Positions 48,656-61,060 of a DNA stretch of 64,000 nucleotides are shown piece by piece (the stretch's first letter is position 1; each line of letters begins with the position of its first letter). Under the pieces are notes generated by a model. The model was not told where the DNA came from. It made no database searches and worked only from the letters and a program-made list of their open reading frames with translations. The DNA comes from Macrotis lagotis (lineage: Eukaryota; Chordata; Mammalia; Peramelemorphia; Peramelidae): the NCBI RefSeq assembly GCF_037893015.1, contig NC_133666.1:622399156-622463155 (forward strand), given 5' to 3'. Both the position numbers and the translations under genes were made by a program.

Positions 48656-50610
48656 TTTTGAAAGACTCTTTTTTGAGTATTGAGTTTTGAAGTATAGAAA
48701 TTACAGAATAGTAACACTAGGGACTATGGGAAGACCCCCGGGGTCAATCCTGAGAGACAGAATTTTTGAGTTTCACATTCTATGTTTGCAATAAATCACT
48801 ACTTAAGAGGAGGTGATGATTCTTTATAAGATAAAATTGATCAAAAAGGAGCAGGAGAATAAAGTGAGTGTAGGAAGAATCAAGAAACCAGGGACGGAGG
48901 AGACAGAAGGCAAGAGAAGAGCTTCCTCCAGCTCCTTCCAGCTCATAGAAGGTGACAGATGATGGAAAGAGTCCAGAGACATTCAGCTAGAAGTCTGTTG
49001 ATTGGAAGAGTAACATCACTTAGTTGACTGATTAGAGAAAAGGCTGAGGGTTCTTCAGAGGTTGTGCTGATTGGAGCGGACTTGAAACCTCTTGCTATGC
49101 ACAGAGCTCTCTGAACTCATTGCTCTTTAGTGCTATCTATAGTCTGAGAATAGAAACTGAAGTGCCTACTTGCCCATACTTTCTATGGTTTGAGAAACAA
49201 AGAGGGAAACAAGCTTTGCATTTCTTCTTTTTTATGAATTTTTCTTAGGTTATGGCTTGCTAGAAGGTGATTAACCAAAGTGGAATGTTGCAGAGTAAAG
49301 ATCTAGTTGGGTTTAGAGTCATGCTGTGGGAATATTTACTGAGGAATTGGGAAAGGAGAAAGTGAGGTAAGACTGACTTTGGGGGACTATGAGGGCAGAA
49401 ATCCCTCATTTTAAATTTAATTAAATTAATTTAATTAATTAATTAAATTAATTTAATTAAATTAAATTTAAAATTATGTCAAAAGGGGTAGTAGAGGTCC
49501 TTTCCTCCCTCCTTTAGGGGGATCCTCGTCAGAGGAACCTCTTCTCTAAGGCAGCAAATAGAATTCTAAACAAATTAAGCAGCTCAACCAGATCATTTCC
49601 ACCCCAGACAGAAGCCTCCATCCAGTGAGATGTAGTGGGGTCCATGACTGGGGGGGGGTAGGAACAGTATTGGAGTCACAATTTGAACTATATGAACCTA
49701 ATAGAGGTAGCACACACATGCTCCTTTCAGTGAGGCAGATGTACTTGACTGCTTCATCTCAAGATCAGTAAATACTAAATACCTCATACCTTTATATGAT
49801 ATGTATCATCTAGATTATGGAAAATGAGCATATATAATAAAAGGGCCTTCAAATATTATACTGCTGATATACAGAAAAATAGCAACAGGCAATATTGTAT
49901 TTACTCAATACAGTTTGTAAGGGATTGCACAATCTGAGATAAGGCACAGCTTGCAATTGCCTTACCTTCTAGCTTTCCCCATATTTGAGGCTAAAATATG
50001 AAAATTCAGCTGGTTTTTGTCTATGAAAATGGCTGGGATCAGAGAAATTATATATATATATTATATATATATATATATAATATATATATATATATAAAAC
50101 CACAGATCAGTGAATAAATATTGATATCTATTTTTCATCATTTTTTTTTTACTTTTTGGGATGTCAGTGGAGATTGCCTCCTCTGCCTCTCCTGACTGCA
50201 TGTCCCTGCTTCTGTCATCTATTGATTTTCACCTCTCCAGTATGAATCCTTATGTGATTGTACCTCTCTGACCTTTGGGATGTCATCTTTACCTTGGTGT
50301 TAAGTAATTCCTTCTAGAGCAGTATCCTCATAGAATTACCATGAGGAATATGATTAAACACATTCTAGATTCGCATGGGTCACTTTAATCTTTTCAGTCA
50401 GACATACCCTAAACCTTGTCACAGTTACTGACTGCTTCCTTTATAACAATCACTGTCGCCTGGAATTCTTATCAGTTTTGTTACTATCATTTATTTTTTC
50501 ATCAGTAGAAACCTAAAAGTCATTCATTCCCCCCTTCTCCTCTCTTGTGTTATCTCTCAGGTGTTATTTAGATATTTTACACCTCTACCTCCTTTCTTTA
50601 AAAAAAAATA
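48656..50610. other. Spacer with an AT palindrome and a (TA)n tract
   Basis: No gene. 49408-49475 is an A/T-only near-palindrome; 50048-50098 is (TA)n. The bases at 48700-49400 and 49480-50040 matched nothing known to me. Confidence 0.45.
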
Positions 50611-50757
50611 TAGAGGTGTCTAGGTGGCCCAGTGGATAAAGCACCGGCCCTGGAGTCAGGAGTACCTGGGTTCAAATCGGGTCTCAGACACTTAATAATT
50701 ACCTAGCTGTGTGGCCTTAGGCAAGCCACTTTACCCCATTTGCCTTATAAAAACCTA
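50611..50757 (+). mobile_element. SINE followed by a (TA)n tract
   Basis: 'gtgtctaggtggcccagtgg' to 'gcaagccactttacccc'; its tail leads into (TA)n/(TACA)n at 50758-50820. Confidence 0.9.
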
Positions 50758-50798
<41 letters not shown>

Positions 50799-50820
50799 TA
50801 TGTATATATATATATATATT

Positions 50821-52149
50821 TGCAATTGACAGTTTAAACATTAATCTGTCCTTCCCACTAATCCCCAAATAATTTTTAAAGTCAGCAATACATAGCCAGA
50901 TAGACTGGTAAACAAGAGCAGGATGCAACAAGGGCAGTCATAGAGAGACTAAAAGTGCTAGTCTTAGGGTCACCAGAAGACAATATGTCCAAATTTCATA
51001 TTGTTTTCTGCCTTTTAAATCTGTCACCTCTTAGCGATGTCTTTTACCTTTATTCTTTTGCACTCATGGTTTATCTTTGGCTTAATCAGAGTTCTAAAGT
51101 TTTCAAAACTCTTTATAATGTGAAATAAATTATTCTCCTAGTTCTGTTCACCATGTGTCAGTTCATAGAAGGTAACTAAAGTTTCTCCTGAAATTATCAG
51201 CTTTCTCATTTTTCATGCATATATCAGAATTTGATTAGCCATTCCCCAAAGGATAATTATCCATTTCCCCTTAGTTTCCAGTTTGGTGCTACTATAAAAG
51301 GTATTGTGTGAATCAACATTCAAACAGAACCTACTATGTGTTAGATACATAAGTTTTTTTTGATAACTTTCATTTGACTATAAAAAGAAGAAATATTTTT
51401 AAGCACATATCTTTTTTTCCCTCTTTGTTTAATTTCTTTGGGGACATAGTCCATGTAGTAGTTTATCTGTGTTAAAAAGTACATTCATTGTAGTGACTTT
51501 CTAGGAATAATTAAAATCATTTTTCAGAATGAATGGAATAATTTATATCTCAATCAGGAATCTATTAATAAATCTATTTTTTCAATATTTGTGATTTCCC
51601 TCTCACATTTCAGATTTTCCTCTTTTATCATCTTATCCAGACTAATAAGTGTGAAACTTGGATACAATTGTTGAAACCTTAGGTTTTCTTCTTTTGAATA
51701 CTGCCTGTTGATTATTGTGTTGATCCTTTATATATTGAGTGACGACTCAGTCTGATGCATTTGAATCTGTCTTTATATATCTTACATATTAAACTTTAGA
51801 GAAAGTTCTTGTGAAAATATTTTGTAGCTACCTATTTTCTTTATAATTTTTCTACAGTAGATTTGCTTTCAGAAAAATAATTTAGTTTCATGTCATCAAA
51901 ATTGTCAATTTTATCTTGTATGGTTCCACTTTATCATTTATTTGATGATGAACTCTTCTTTACATAAATAATAGCATTGTAATGGATGGTCTGATTTTCT
52001 AAAAATGGCATCACTCATGTAGCAGGTGCTGGGGATCTGATTCCTGGAGCATTATGGAGCTGAAATTTTCTATCTGTTTTGGCTTATCACATGGTTGGGT
52101 GTATCCTTTTATTATGAGTTTTAGAAGTGGAATTGTCTGTATTTTTACA
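50821..52149 (-). other. Spacer with worn L1 3'-UTR
   Basis: About 51120-51960 resembles minus-strand L1 3'-UTR ('gattagccattccccaaagg', 'tcttatccagactaataagt'). The rest is unassigned. Confidence 0.4.
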
Positions 52150-52960
52150 AATGATCTGATTCAAACAGTAGAAAATAGAAAATACCTAGGAATCTACATG
52201 GCAAGACAAACCCAGGAATTAAAAACCATAAATACAAAATACTTTTCACACAAATGAAGTCAGATCTAAACAATTAGAAAAATGTCATTTGCTCTTGGGT
52301 AGGCTGATCAATAAAACAAAAATTACAATTCTTCCCAAGTTAATTTTTTTTATTCAACATCAGACAAATCAAGCTACCAAACTTGAGCTAGACAAAATAA
52401 CAACAAAATTACTCTAGAAGAAAAAAAGGTCAAGAATACAAAGGAAGGTGACTCAAACTATATTATAAATATGTAAATATAAATCAATAATCATCAAATC
52501 CATTTGGTACTCTCTAAGAAATAGGGGATGGATCAATAGAATAGATATAGGACATAAGACACAGTAGTCATGACCTTAGGGACCTAGTGTTTGTTCAACA
52601 CAAAGACCCCAGCTTTGGGGGTAAGAACTCACTATTTGACCAAAAACTGCTGGGAAAATTGAAAAGCAATGGGATACAAATTAGGTATAGATTGATATCT
52701 CACACAATGTACCAATAAAGTTCAAAATGAGTACATGATATAGAAATAAAGGGTGACATTACAAGCAAATTAAAAAAGCAAGGAATAGTATCCCTGTCAG
52801 ATCTATGGGGAAATGAAGAATTAATTACTCAAGAATAAATTACCCAAGAAAGCATTATAAAATGTAAGATAGATAATTTTGATTGACAATCAGTTTTTGT
52901 GAAAACAAGACCAATGCAACCAAGATTAGGAGGAAAAGCAGAAAGCTAGGAAACAATTTT
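52150..52960 (+). mobile_element. L1 ORF2 3' half, fragment
   Basis: Contains KYLGIYMARQTQEL, and later 'gggggtaagaactcactatt' and 'gatatagaaataaagggtga', equivalents of 40220-40960. No intact frame. Confidence 0.75.
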
Positions 52961-53278
52961 TAAAATGATTGACCTGCAAAATAGATCCAGTAGAGATAAT
53001 TTATGACTTTTTGGTCTCCCTGAAAGCAAAGATCAGAAAAAGAACCTGGACAATATCATTCAGGAAATTATCATGGAAAAATCGTCCAATATCCTAAAAC
53101 AAGAAGATAGAATAGTCCTTCAAAGAATTCATTGATTACAACCCAGCAAGAGATCACAAAATAAAACCTCCAAATTTCCAAATTCTCAGCTAAAGGAGAA
53201 AATAATTCAAGCTGCTAAAAAGAATCAATTTAAATACTAGGAACCCACAGTCAGGATTACACAAGATTTATCAGCTTC

Positions 53279-53959
53279 CCCTTTCCCTGAGGTGAGATCC
53301 AGTCCCTCTGGCACTGGCACCATGGCTGTTGCTCTGCCCACAGTTATAGGTACTATAAAAATAAATCCTACCCAAAGTTCATTTTCTGCAGAGGAATTTC
53401 TGTTGCCAAGATAAGAATCTTTATTCTTGACAGAAAGAAAACAAAAGTGGATGAATTTGCATTGTGTGGCCATATGGTGTCAGATGAATATGAACAGCTG
53501 TCTTCAGAAGCCTTGGAGATTGCTTGAATCTGTGCCAACAAATAAATGATGAAGAATTATGGGAAGGTTGGTTTTTGTATTTATGTGCAATTGCATCCTT
53601 TTCATGTCATCCACATCAGTTAAGATGTTGTCATGTTCTGGGGCTGATGGGCTCCAGCCTGACATGCAGGATGTTTTTGGGAAGTCCCAGGGGACACTGT
53701 AGCCCATGTTCACACTGGCCAATTTATTATATTGATTTGAATCAAGGTTCAGAGCCAGGTTCAAGTTCCTTGGCTGCCAGAAGATTCACATCTCTAAGAA
53801 GTAGGGTTTCACTAAGTTCAATGCTGATGAGTCTGAGGATATTGATAGCTGATAAGTACATCCCCAGCTGGGGTATCATTTATAAATGTCAAACACTCCA
53901 TTCATGAAGGATGTGTTGTGACACCTGCCTTGTAGGTATAAACTAGATACTACTAAAAA
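53279..53959 (+). pseudogene. RPL10: RPL10 processed pseudogene inserted in an L1
   Basis: The copy starts with a 5'-UTR-like stretch, then ATG at 53322. In shifting frames it encodes RPL10 text: RYYKNKPYPK-like bases near 53350, [25 protein letters not shown] near 53440-53515, PFHVI near 53600, GSPRGHCSPCSH (from GKPQGTVARVH) near 53680, KIHISKK near 53785, and KYIP...TLHS at 53860-53907. It has multiple frameshifts and no introns. A short A-tract closes it. The 16-bp repeat AAGATTTATCAGCTTC at 53263-53278 and 53960-53975 is a perfect target-site duplication; joined across it, the L1 ORF1 sequence is continuous. RPL10 is a large-subunit ribosomal protein; this copy is dead. Confidence 0.93.
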
Positions 53960-54076
53960 AAGATTTATCAGCTTCAGCATTAAAGGATTAGAGGACCTGG
54001 ATATGATATTCAGGAGGGCAAAGGAGCTTGAATTACAGCAAAGAATCAACCACTTTGTAAAATTCATCCTATTCTT

Positions 54077-54238
54077 TTTTTTTAATTTAGGTTTTTACAA
54101 GGCAATGGGGCTAAGCTAAGTGGCTTGCCCAAGGCCATACAGCTAGGCAATTATTAAGTATCTGAGGTTGTATTTGAACTCAGGTACTCCTGACTCTAGG
54201 GCCAGTGCTCTATCCACTGTGCCACCTATCTTCCCCCC
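54077..54238 (-). mobile_element. SINE in L1 ORF1, with perfect target-site duplication
   Basis: Flanked by AAATTCATCCTATTCTT at 54060-54076 and 54239-54255. Confidence 0.92.
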
Positions 54239-54549
54239 AAATTCATCCTATTCTTCAGGGAAAAAGATGAACTTTTAACAAAATACAGAACTTTGAAACT
54301 TACCAAATAAAAAGACTAGTTCTGAACTGAAGATTTGATCTCTGAATACAAGACTCAAGAAATGAATAAAAAGATAATAAAAAAGAGAGGAAATGTTACT
54401 CAACTCTGTATTTCTCTTAGGACAATTGAAAGGAACAGATTTAGACAGAGTGGAGCATAAAGTGACTGTGATGTGATGAAACTTTTTAGGTCTTGAGGGT
54501 TGTATTCCTATTGGGTCAGTGGAAGGCAGATTACCTGAAAAGGGCTTTG

Positions 54550-54860
54550 GGTTTTTGTGAAAACAAGACTTTTGCTAGTAAGGTGAGAAGGGTCTCTATA
54601 CCATCCCATCTCTGTCTAAGTATATTCATCCTTCAAGGCCTAGACAGAGATGGGGTGGAGTTTTTCTTGACACCTTCTCACAATGAGATAAAAGTGATTT
54701 CTTCTTCCTCAGATTTCCGATGGTATGTTGCCTAGAATCTCCTTTTCAACTTGTCTCACATTTGTATCTACAAGTTCTTTTCTGCCCCGGAACTATGAGG
54801 AGGACCCACACTTTCCTGTGCCCCACTTACTATGGCGTTTATACTCCATAATATTCTGTT
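54550..54860 (-). repeat. Inverted copy of unit C intron sequence (left arm)
   Basis: Reverse complement of about 56060-56330: both hold 'agatacaaatgtgaga', 'agtagttcc/catagttcc ggggcagaaaag'-type text and the hairpin CCCCATCTCTGTCTA..TAGACAGAGATGGGG. It lies inside L1 inter-ORF sequence. Confidence 0.7.
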
Positions 54861-56059
54861 ATGGACTGTTTTGACTGTGATTGACCAAACTCTTAGCTCT
54901 TAAGAGTTGTATTTATATTGGGGCAGTTGAAAACATTGTTCTTGAAAAGAGGGTATGAGTTTAAATAGATGACTCTTGAGAATTGTGCTTCTATCAAGAC
55001 AGTTGAATGGAGTATACTTTGATAGAGGGAGAAGATACAAGACAGATTACAAAGACAGATACAAAAACAATTGTCATGTGGGAAAAAGAAAAAGAATTAT
55101 GCTGGGATAAGAGGATGGAAGCATTAGAGTTGAATTGTATTTCTAATGGGACAGATGGGGGGAGGGTACTTGGACAAAGGGTGTCAGTATGAAGTGATTA
55201 TGATGTGATGTTTATAAATCAATCAAACACTCTTTGAGAATTGTACTTCTATCAGGACACATAAAAGGAGAATACTTTGTCAGAGAATGTGGGTACAAGA
55301 CAGATATAAAACAATTAAGATATGAAAAAGAGGATTTTACCAGGAGAAGAAGGAATTAGAGGATAAATAAGGAAATAACAAATACATTCCCACTGGATTT
55401 AGAAATTTGTCCTACTCTACAGGGAAGTAGAGGGAAAGGAGAAGAAAGGAGAAGGGTAGTTTGAAAAAAAGGGAAGGGGTAAATAAAAGTAAAGGTAAAA
55501 TTAAAGTTAATGTTTTTTGAAAAAGTAAAATAAAAAGGGGAAAGGGAGAAGAAAAGGGAAGAGGACTGGTAGAAAGGGGGTCAGATTGAGAGATGCAGCA
55601 GTTAGAAACAAAACATTGGTGAGGAAGGGTAAAAGGAAAGGAGAGAGGAAAGTATAAAGAGGAAGAAGATAGGATGGAGCAAAATACAGAATTAATCATC
55701 CTAACTGTGAATATAAATGAGATGAACTCTCCCATAAAAACAGAAAGTTAAAATAGAGTGAGTTAAAAGCCAGAATCTTACATCTTGTTGTTTACGATAT
55801 TCATAATTGAAGCAGAGAGATACAAATATGATAAAGGTAAAAGATTAGAGCATAATATATTACACTTCAGCTGAAGTAAAAAAAAAAGCAGGGGTAGCAT
55901 TCCTGATCTCAGACAAAGCAAAAACTAAATTAAATCTAATTAAAAGGAAAGAAGAAGAAAGACATTGTAAAAGCTAAAGCTAACTAATAGACATATTTGT
56001 GAAATTTTGTGAAATACTCCTTATAATGCCTATCAGCAGGAATGTTTGAACAAATTATG

Positions 56060-56330
56060 GCATATGAATGTTATGGGGTATGGACTGTGGAGTGTGGATC
56101 TTCATAGTTCCAGGGCAGAAAAGAGCTTATAGATACAAATGTGAGATAAATAGAAAAGGAGATCTAGGCAATATACTGTCAGAAATCTGAAGAGGGAGAA
56201 ATCATTTTTACCTCATTGTGAGGTTTCAAGAAAGACTTCACCCCATCTCTATCTAGGTCTTGAAGGATGAATGTATTTAGACAGAGATGGGGTGTTATAG
56301 GGACTGTTCTCTCCTTCATAGCAAAGCAAA
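56060..56330 (+). repeat. Right arm of the inverted repeat; start of unit C
   Basis: Direct-orientation relative of 25600-25800 in intron 3 of the gene, and inverted relative of 54550-54860. It contains a 15-bp stem at 56241-56255 / 56278-56292, not formed in the intron 3 copy. Confidence 0.7.
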
Positions 56331-59300
56331 GAAAGAGGAAAGGGCAGACAAGAAAGAAAGGCAAAGATTCATATAGCTTGATTGGAACATAGTATACATG
56401 AAATAATCAATCAATAAACAAGAATCATTTAATAAATATCTATTGTATGTCAGGTATTGTAGTAAGTAGTAAGGATAAAAAGAGAAAAGTGAAGTAGATT
56501 TTGCTACAAGGAGTTTATATTCTATCTGGGGGGGCAACACAGGTCTTATTAACCTGAACACAAGAAATACTAAGTAATTCTGGAGCGATGGTTCTAGCAT
56601 CTGGCAAACATTGATCTGAAAAGATGACATATGTAAGATGGCAGTTGAACTGACACTAAGATTTGAAGGAAACGGGGATTCTACAAGGTAGAGTTCAGAA
56701 GAGAGGGATTTGCATGGAAAAGGTTACTAGGTGGAAAAGAACATCAGAAAGACAAATATGTCTGTGCTTTAGAGTGTTGGAAAGGGAGTCATGTATACTA
56801 AGTCTCTAAAGATGAGGCCAAGTTGTAAAGTAATTTATTTTTGACCCTAGAGGAAATTGTTTTTCAGGCATTTCATCATATATGATTCTTCTTGACCACA
56901 TTTTGGGGATTTCTTAGGAGAGATATTAGAATTTTCCAATTCACTTTACAGAGGAGGCGGAAATACTAAAGGGATAAGAAACTTATACAGACTCCCACAA
57001 TGAATAAATGTCTTAGACCAAATTTGAACTTAGAAAGGTGAATCTTCCTGACTTGAAATGCAACACTCAGTCCACTGTATCATCTAGGGAGTTACTAGAA
57101 GGCAGATATGGTTAGACTTATGCTTTAGCAAAATCACTTTGTTAACTGAGTGAGTGATATTTTAGAGAAAGAGGTAAAACATGAAGAAAGGAGGACAATT
57201 GGGAAGCTATTGCAATAATCCAAACAAAAGTTGACAAAGGTCTATATTAGGGGGTGGTGATATGAAGAAAGGAGATTAATGAATTAGGAGTTTGGAGGAA
57301 GACCTAAGAAGATTTGGCAACTGATTTGATATATAGGGTGAGAGAAAGTAAGGAGCCAGGGATTAATTTCTAGTATCAAAATTGTTTGGTGGTACTACTA
57401 CAGAGAGAGATACGGAATTGTAGAAAAGAGAAAGATAACAACGTGTTGCTTTGAACATTTTGAATTTGAGGTACTTATGACAAATCTAATTGGAAATGTC
57501 CAAAGGTTTGTGATGCTGTCTTGATATACTACAGAGAGACAAGATTTGGAGTCATCTGTATCAAGAAAATAAGTTAAGTTATAATACCTAATGAAGTCAT
57601 GAAGGTTGAGAACTGAAAAGGACACTCAGAACAATCCCCAAGCATATACCAACAGTGAGGAGGTAGGTTATGGATCAATATGTAACAAAGGAGACTGGAG
57701 AGTGATTGAACAGACAGGAGAAAAATCAAGATAGAGCAGGGTAATGAAAACCTAGAGAGGAAAGGTCCATAGTGTCAAATACTACAGAAGTTATAAAAGG
57801 ATTAATACTAAGAAAAAAACAATATCTTGTCAACTAAGAGTCTGTTGTCCCTCTTGAAAGAAGTTTCATTTTAGTGATGAGGTCTGAAACCAGATTTTAG
57901 AAGATTTTAAAAAGAATTATTTCAGGGGTAATGAAAGCAAGTAGATAATGCTTTATCTGAGATTTTATGAATTTAGGTGTAATAAAATAACATCTGAGAA
58001 GATAGTAGGATGAAATTAAACATTTTTAAAGATGGCGACATCTGGACATATTTTTAGGAAATGGGAAAAAAAACTAGTAGATGAAAGACAGAAAAAGAGG
58101 CAGGGAGGGGAGAGGAAAAGTCTCCCTAATGTCACCTTATATATGACTGTCTATGGATGATTCAGTTGCTCATGGAGTAGCTTTAGGGTTCTCGAGATCT
58201 CCCTTACATTTGCTTTTATAATAAAAGTTAACTTCCTATAACTCTTTATAGGAGTTAAACCTTTAACTTCTTAAAGAGTTTATAGGTTCATAAAAAGCAT
58301 GGTATATAGTTTGTATTTTGATCCTCACAATAACCTTGTAGATTCTTTTATTGTCCCCATTTTTCAGAAGAAGAAAATAAGCCTGGCAGAGGTTAAGTGA
58401 CTTGCAGAAGAGTCTACCAAATGCCACATGTCTGAGTCAGGGTTTGAAATCAGATTTTACTTACTCCAGTTCCAGCACTCTATACACTATGCCACCAAAT
58501 TTTGGTTTTGTGGCCATGGTTTCCCAGGCTTATTCCTAAGAGGAATGTGTGGACCTGTCTAGTTTGATCCTCTTCTCAACTACTTTTCTGGATCGCACAG
58601 GGCCTTTGAAGGGGTTCTTTAATTACAGAGGAGTTCATGGTATCAAAATGGCAAATGGGGGAGCAGTTTGGGCATTTACAAAGCATCAGAGTAGATGGAT
58701 CCATGTTCACTCTGTGTACTTCACTGCATTCTTGTTATACCTCCATCAAATTCCTTTAGAAATCTGTTAGTCAAAAACCTGGTACTCTAGAAATCTCTGT
58801 TTCTTTGAGGAAGTTTTCATTCTTAAATCCACATGAAGTGGGAAAAAGCTATCTCTAGCCTTCTCAATTCACCTCCTTCTGCATCATTTCCCCCCTTCAA
58901 GGATGTTCCAGACATATTTTCAACCTCATGCTCTCATACCTCAACCTTTCAAACAGTATTACTTTTGGCTTAAGTTAAGTCAAGTAACTTCAAGTCCAAG
59001 ATAGGAAAGATGAAAATAGTCAATAGTTTGGTGAAAAATAGAGAAATAGAGAAGAAAATAGAAAGTCATATATCAAAGGAAAAGAGAAAGAAAGAAACCA
59101 TTAAAGAGGAGTCAGGAACCCTAACATGGATACTGGAAATGGAAAATGTGCCCAAACAATTGGAGCATGGTGTTGGTAATCTCATGGCATGATTTCCAAT
59201 TTCTGTTACCCCCTCGGCTCAACTTTTCTGCCTCTGCTACTCCTACTGCCTCTTTCCCCTCTCTCCTTTCTTAAAATTCCTTAGGTCAGAGATTCACAGT

Positions 59301-60618
59301 TCAGTATCCTGTTTACACCACATATAAAGTATGATTTCTTCTGGCACCACAATTTAGGAATGACTGACAGTTTGAAAGTGAAAGAATTACAAGCCTCTTT
59401 CTGCAGAATGTAAATTGCTTTAGTTTACTGTCTATATTTTTAATGCTTGGCACGAAGGTATGCGAATTATTGAGGAGAATTAAATAAAAGTCTTATAGTC
59501 TGGCTGTGTCTTTCTGAGGTCCTTGACTTTCACTTGAGCTTTAAGTCCAGTGTAGAAGTTTGTTCTTTTCTTCCCCCTTTTCCTGTGGCTTCTGGCCTGC
59601 CCATCATGAATCTTCTCTTCTTGTACAGTCTCTAAAAGTGACACAGAGGAACTACCAGTAGATTTGTGGTGGCTAGAAGCATATGTGAAGTTGATCTACA
59701 TATCACAGGGAGTCCAGATTCTCTATTTGAATTACTTTCTTGTTCAAACAGAAATATTCCATTATTCTATGACTGAGGCATGGGTGTTGCAGAGAAGTAA
59801 AAATTATAGTCATCTTCTGGGGGCTTCATTTATTATATCATCTCAGGTCATTTCCCTGGCTATGTGAGATCAAAGGGAGTTTGGTTATGATTTGTATGTT
59901 TGATATTGAAATGGTCATTTATTCCCTGAGGATGTGGTATAGATACAGAGGTTAGAAGGGGGTAAGAAGAGTAGCAATGTGGTGCAATCATAGGATGATA
60001 ATAAAGCTTCAGCTGGGTAATCCCCAAGTTGCCCAAATTTTGAGGATTCAGTAGTCTGTGTAGACCCTCAGTGTAATAATCCTGATTTGCATTTGCTTTT
60101 CTAACCCCCCAACTTTTAACATTTTAGACTTATCTATCCTTCAACTCATGTATTTCCCTGAACTCTGAGTAGGCTCTAGACTCTGTACTCTTCTGGTCTT
60201 TTTGTATCCCCCTAGTCCATGTATAATACATCCTTCTAAGTGTTACTTGAACTTGAATTTTTCCCTACTCTCTTTCCAAAACTGATCCAAATCTCCTTGA
60301 CTTCACACAGTCTTGACCTTCAGGTGTGAACTAGTCCATGTGTAGGAAAGCCTCCCCCCCATCTTACTTTCCTCTATGCACTTGCCTAAAGTTAAAAAGA
60401 ACTGGAACTCTTCTCAGTTTAGATTAATTCAAATTGAGTGTTGTGCTTAAGAACCCAAATCTGGAAGCTAGGAATAGATTTGGAGAGAATTTAGAGGATA
60501 CAAGAGCTGCCAAGGGGCCAGAAACTGATGGTCCCAGCCTTCTTTAACTAGGAAAACTGGGTAGGATTGCATTTTTTTTCTCCTTAATACCAGTCCTTGG
60601 TTCATTTTTGGCTTATAG
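56330..60618 (+). other. Unit C: duplicated intron 3 sequence of the MOG/BTN-like gene
   Basis: Matches 25800-28300 with insertions. About 56560-57700 pairs with 26060-27060, although an unclassified old repeat accounts for some of that. 59880-60130 pairs with 27610-27840 ('catgggatgataataaagct' against 'cataggatgataataaagct'), and 60180-60600 with 27880-28300. MIR-like scraps lie at 57000-57095 and 58385-58500. No coding exon besides the decayed one at 60619 was found. Confidence 0.6.
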
Positions 60619-60790
60619 GGCTTCTTTATGAGGGGCTATCAGTTTGGCAAGACTAGATACTTATTTTGGTGGGTTTTATGCTAGAAATCTTAAAACATGT
60701 TCCTGTTTAATGGTAATAGTGTTCATTTAGAGAATATAATGAGAATGTTCTTTCACCATACCCTATTATTAGGCCCCTAAGCTGAAAATA
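60619..60790 (+). pseudogene. Unit C: strongly decayed copy of the same last exon
   Basis: After an acceptor-like TTATAG at 60613-60618 the phase-1 frame reads GLLYEGLSVWQD then TAG, which lines up with DFDETSLWKE of the functional exon. The rest of the exon is barely recognisable. The call rests mainly on position: it lies between a left flank matching 27616-28240 and a right flank (60841-61060, 'ctcagactgggctgggaagaggac') matching 28621-28740 and 43871-43990. The end coordinate is approximate. Confidence 0.6.
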
Positions 60791-61060
60791 ATGTAATTTC
60801 AAATGTCACCTTCATTTGACTTAACATGGGCGAATATACTTACAAGTATCTTTGAGAGCCCAAATTGTGCCTAGGGAACACTGCTCAGTAAGGGAAGGGG
60901 AGAATCATCATAAGAAAGTGAATAGAAAGTTGGGGGCATGGGATAGACTGAGGAAGATGATGGACTTGCCTCAGACTGGGCTGGGAAGAGGACACTACAG
61001 AGAGGTCACAGAAAGGTCACTCTCCTCTCTTCTTCCCTCTTTTCCTCCCATTTTTCTTAG

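Larger units (their letters stand above)
52961..56060 (+). mobile_element. L1: ORF1, inter-ORF repeats and ORF2 start
   Basis: ORF1 52961-54310 ('tagatccagtagagataatt', 'ggaaattatcatggaaaaa', then 'aaggagaaaataattcaagc'), interrupted by the RPL10 pseudogene and a SINE. Inter-ORF part 54400-55700 with a repeated unit, itself interrupted by an inverted block at 54550-54860. ORF2 start 55790-55970 ('cacttcagctgaag'), after which it jumps to 3'-UTR text at 56010. Dead. Confidence 0.72.

Noticed and set aside
53524-53907. 127-codon frame as a novel protein
   Set aside because: Frame-shifted RPL10 pseudogene sequence.
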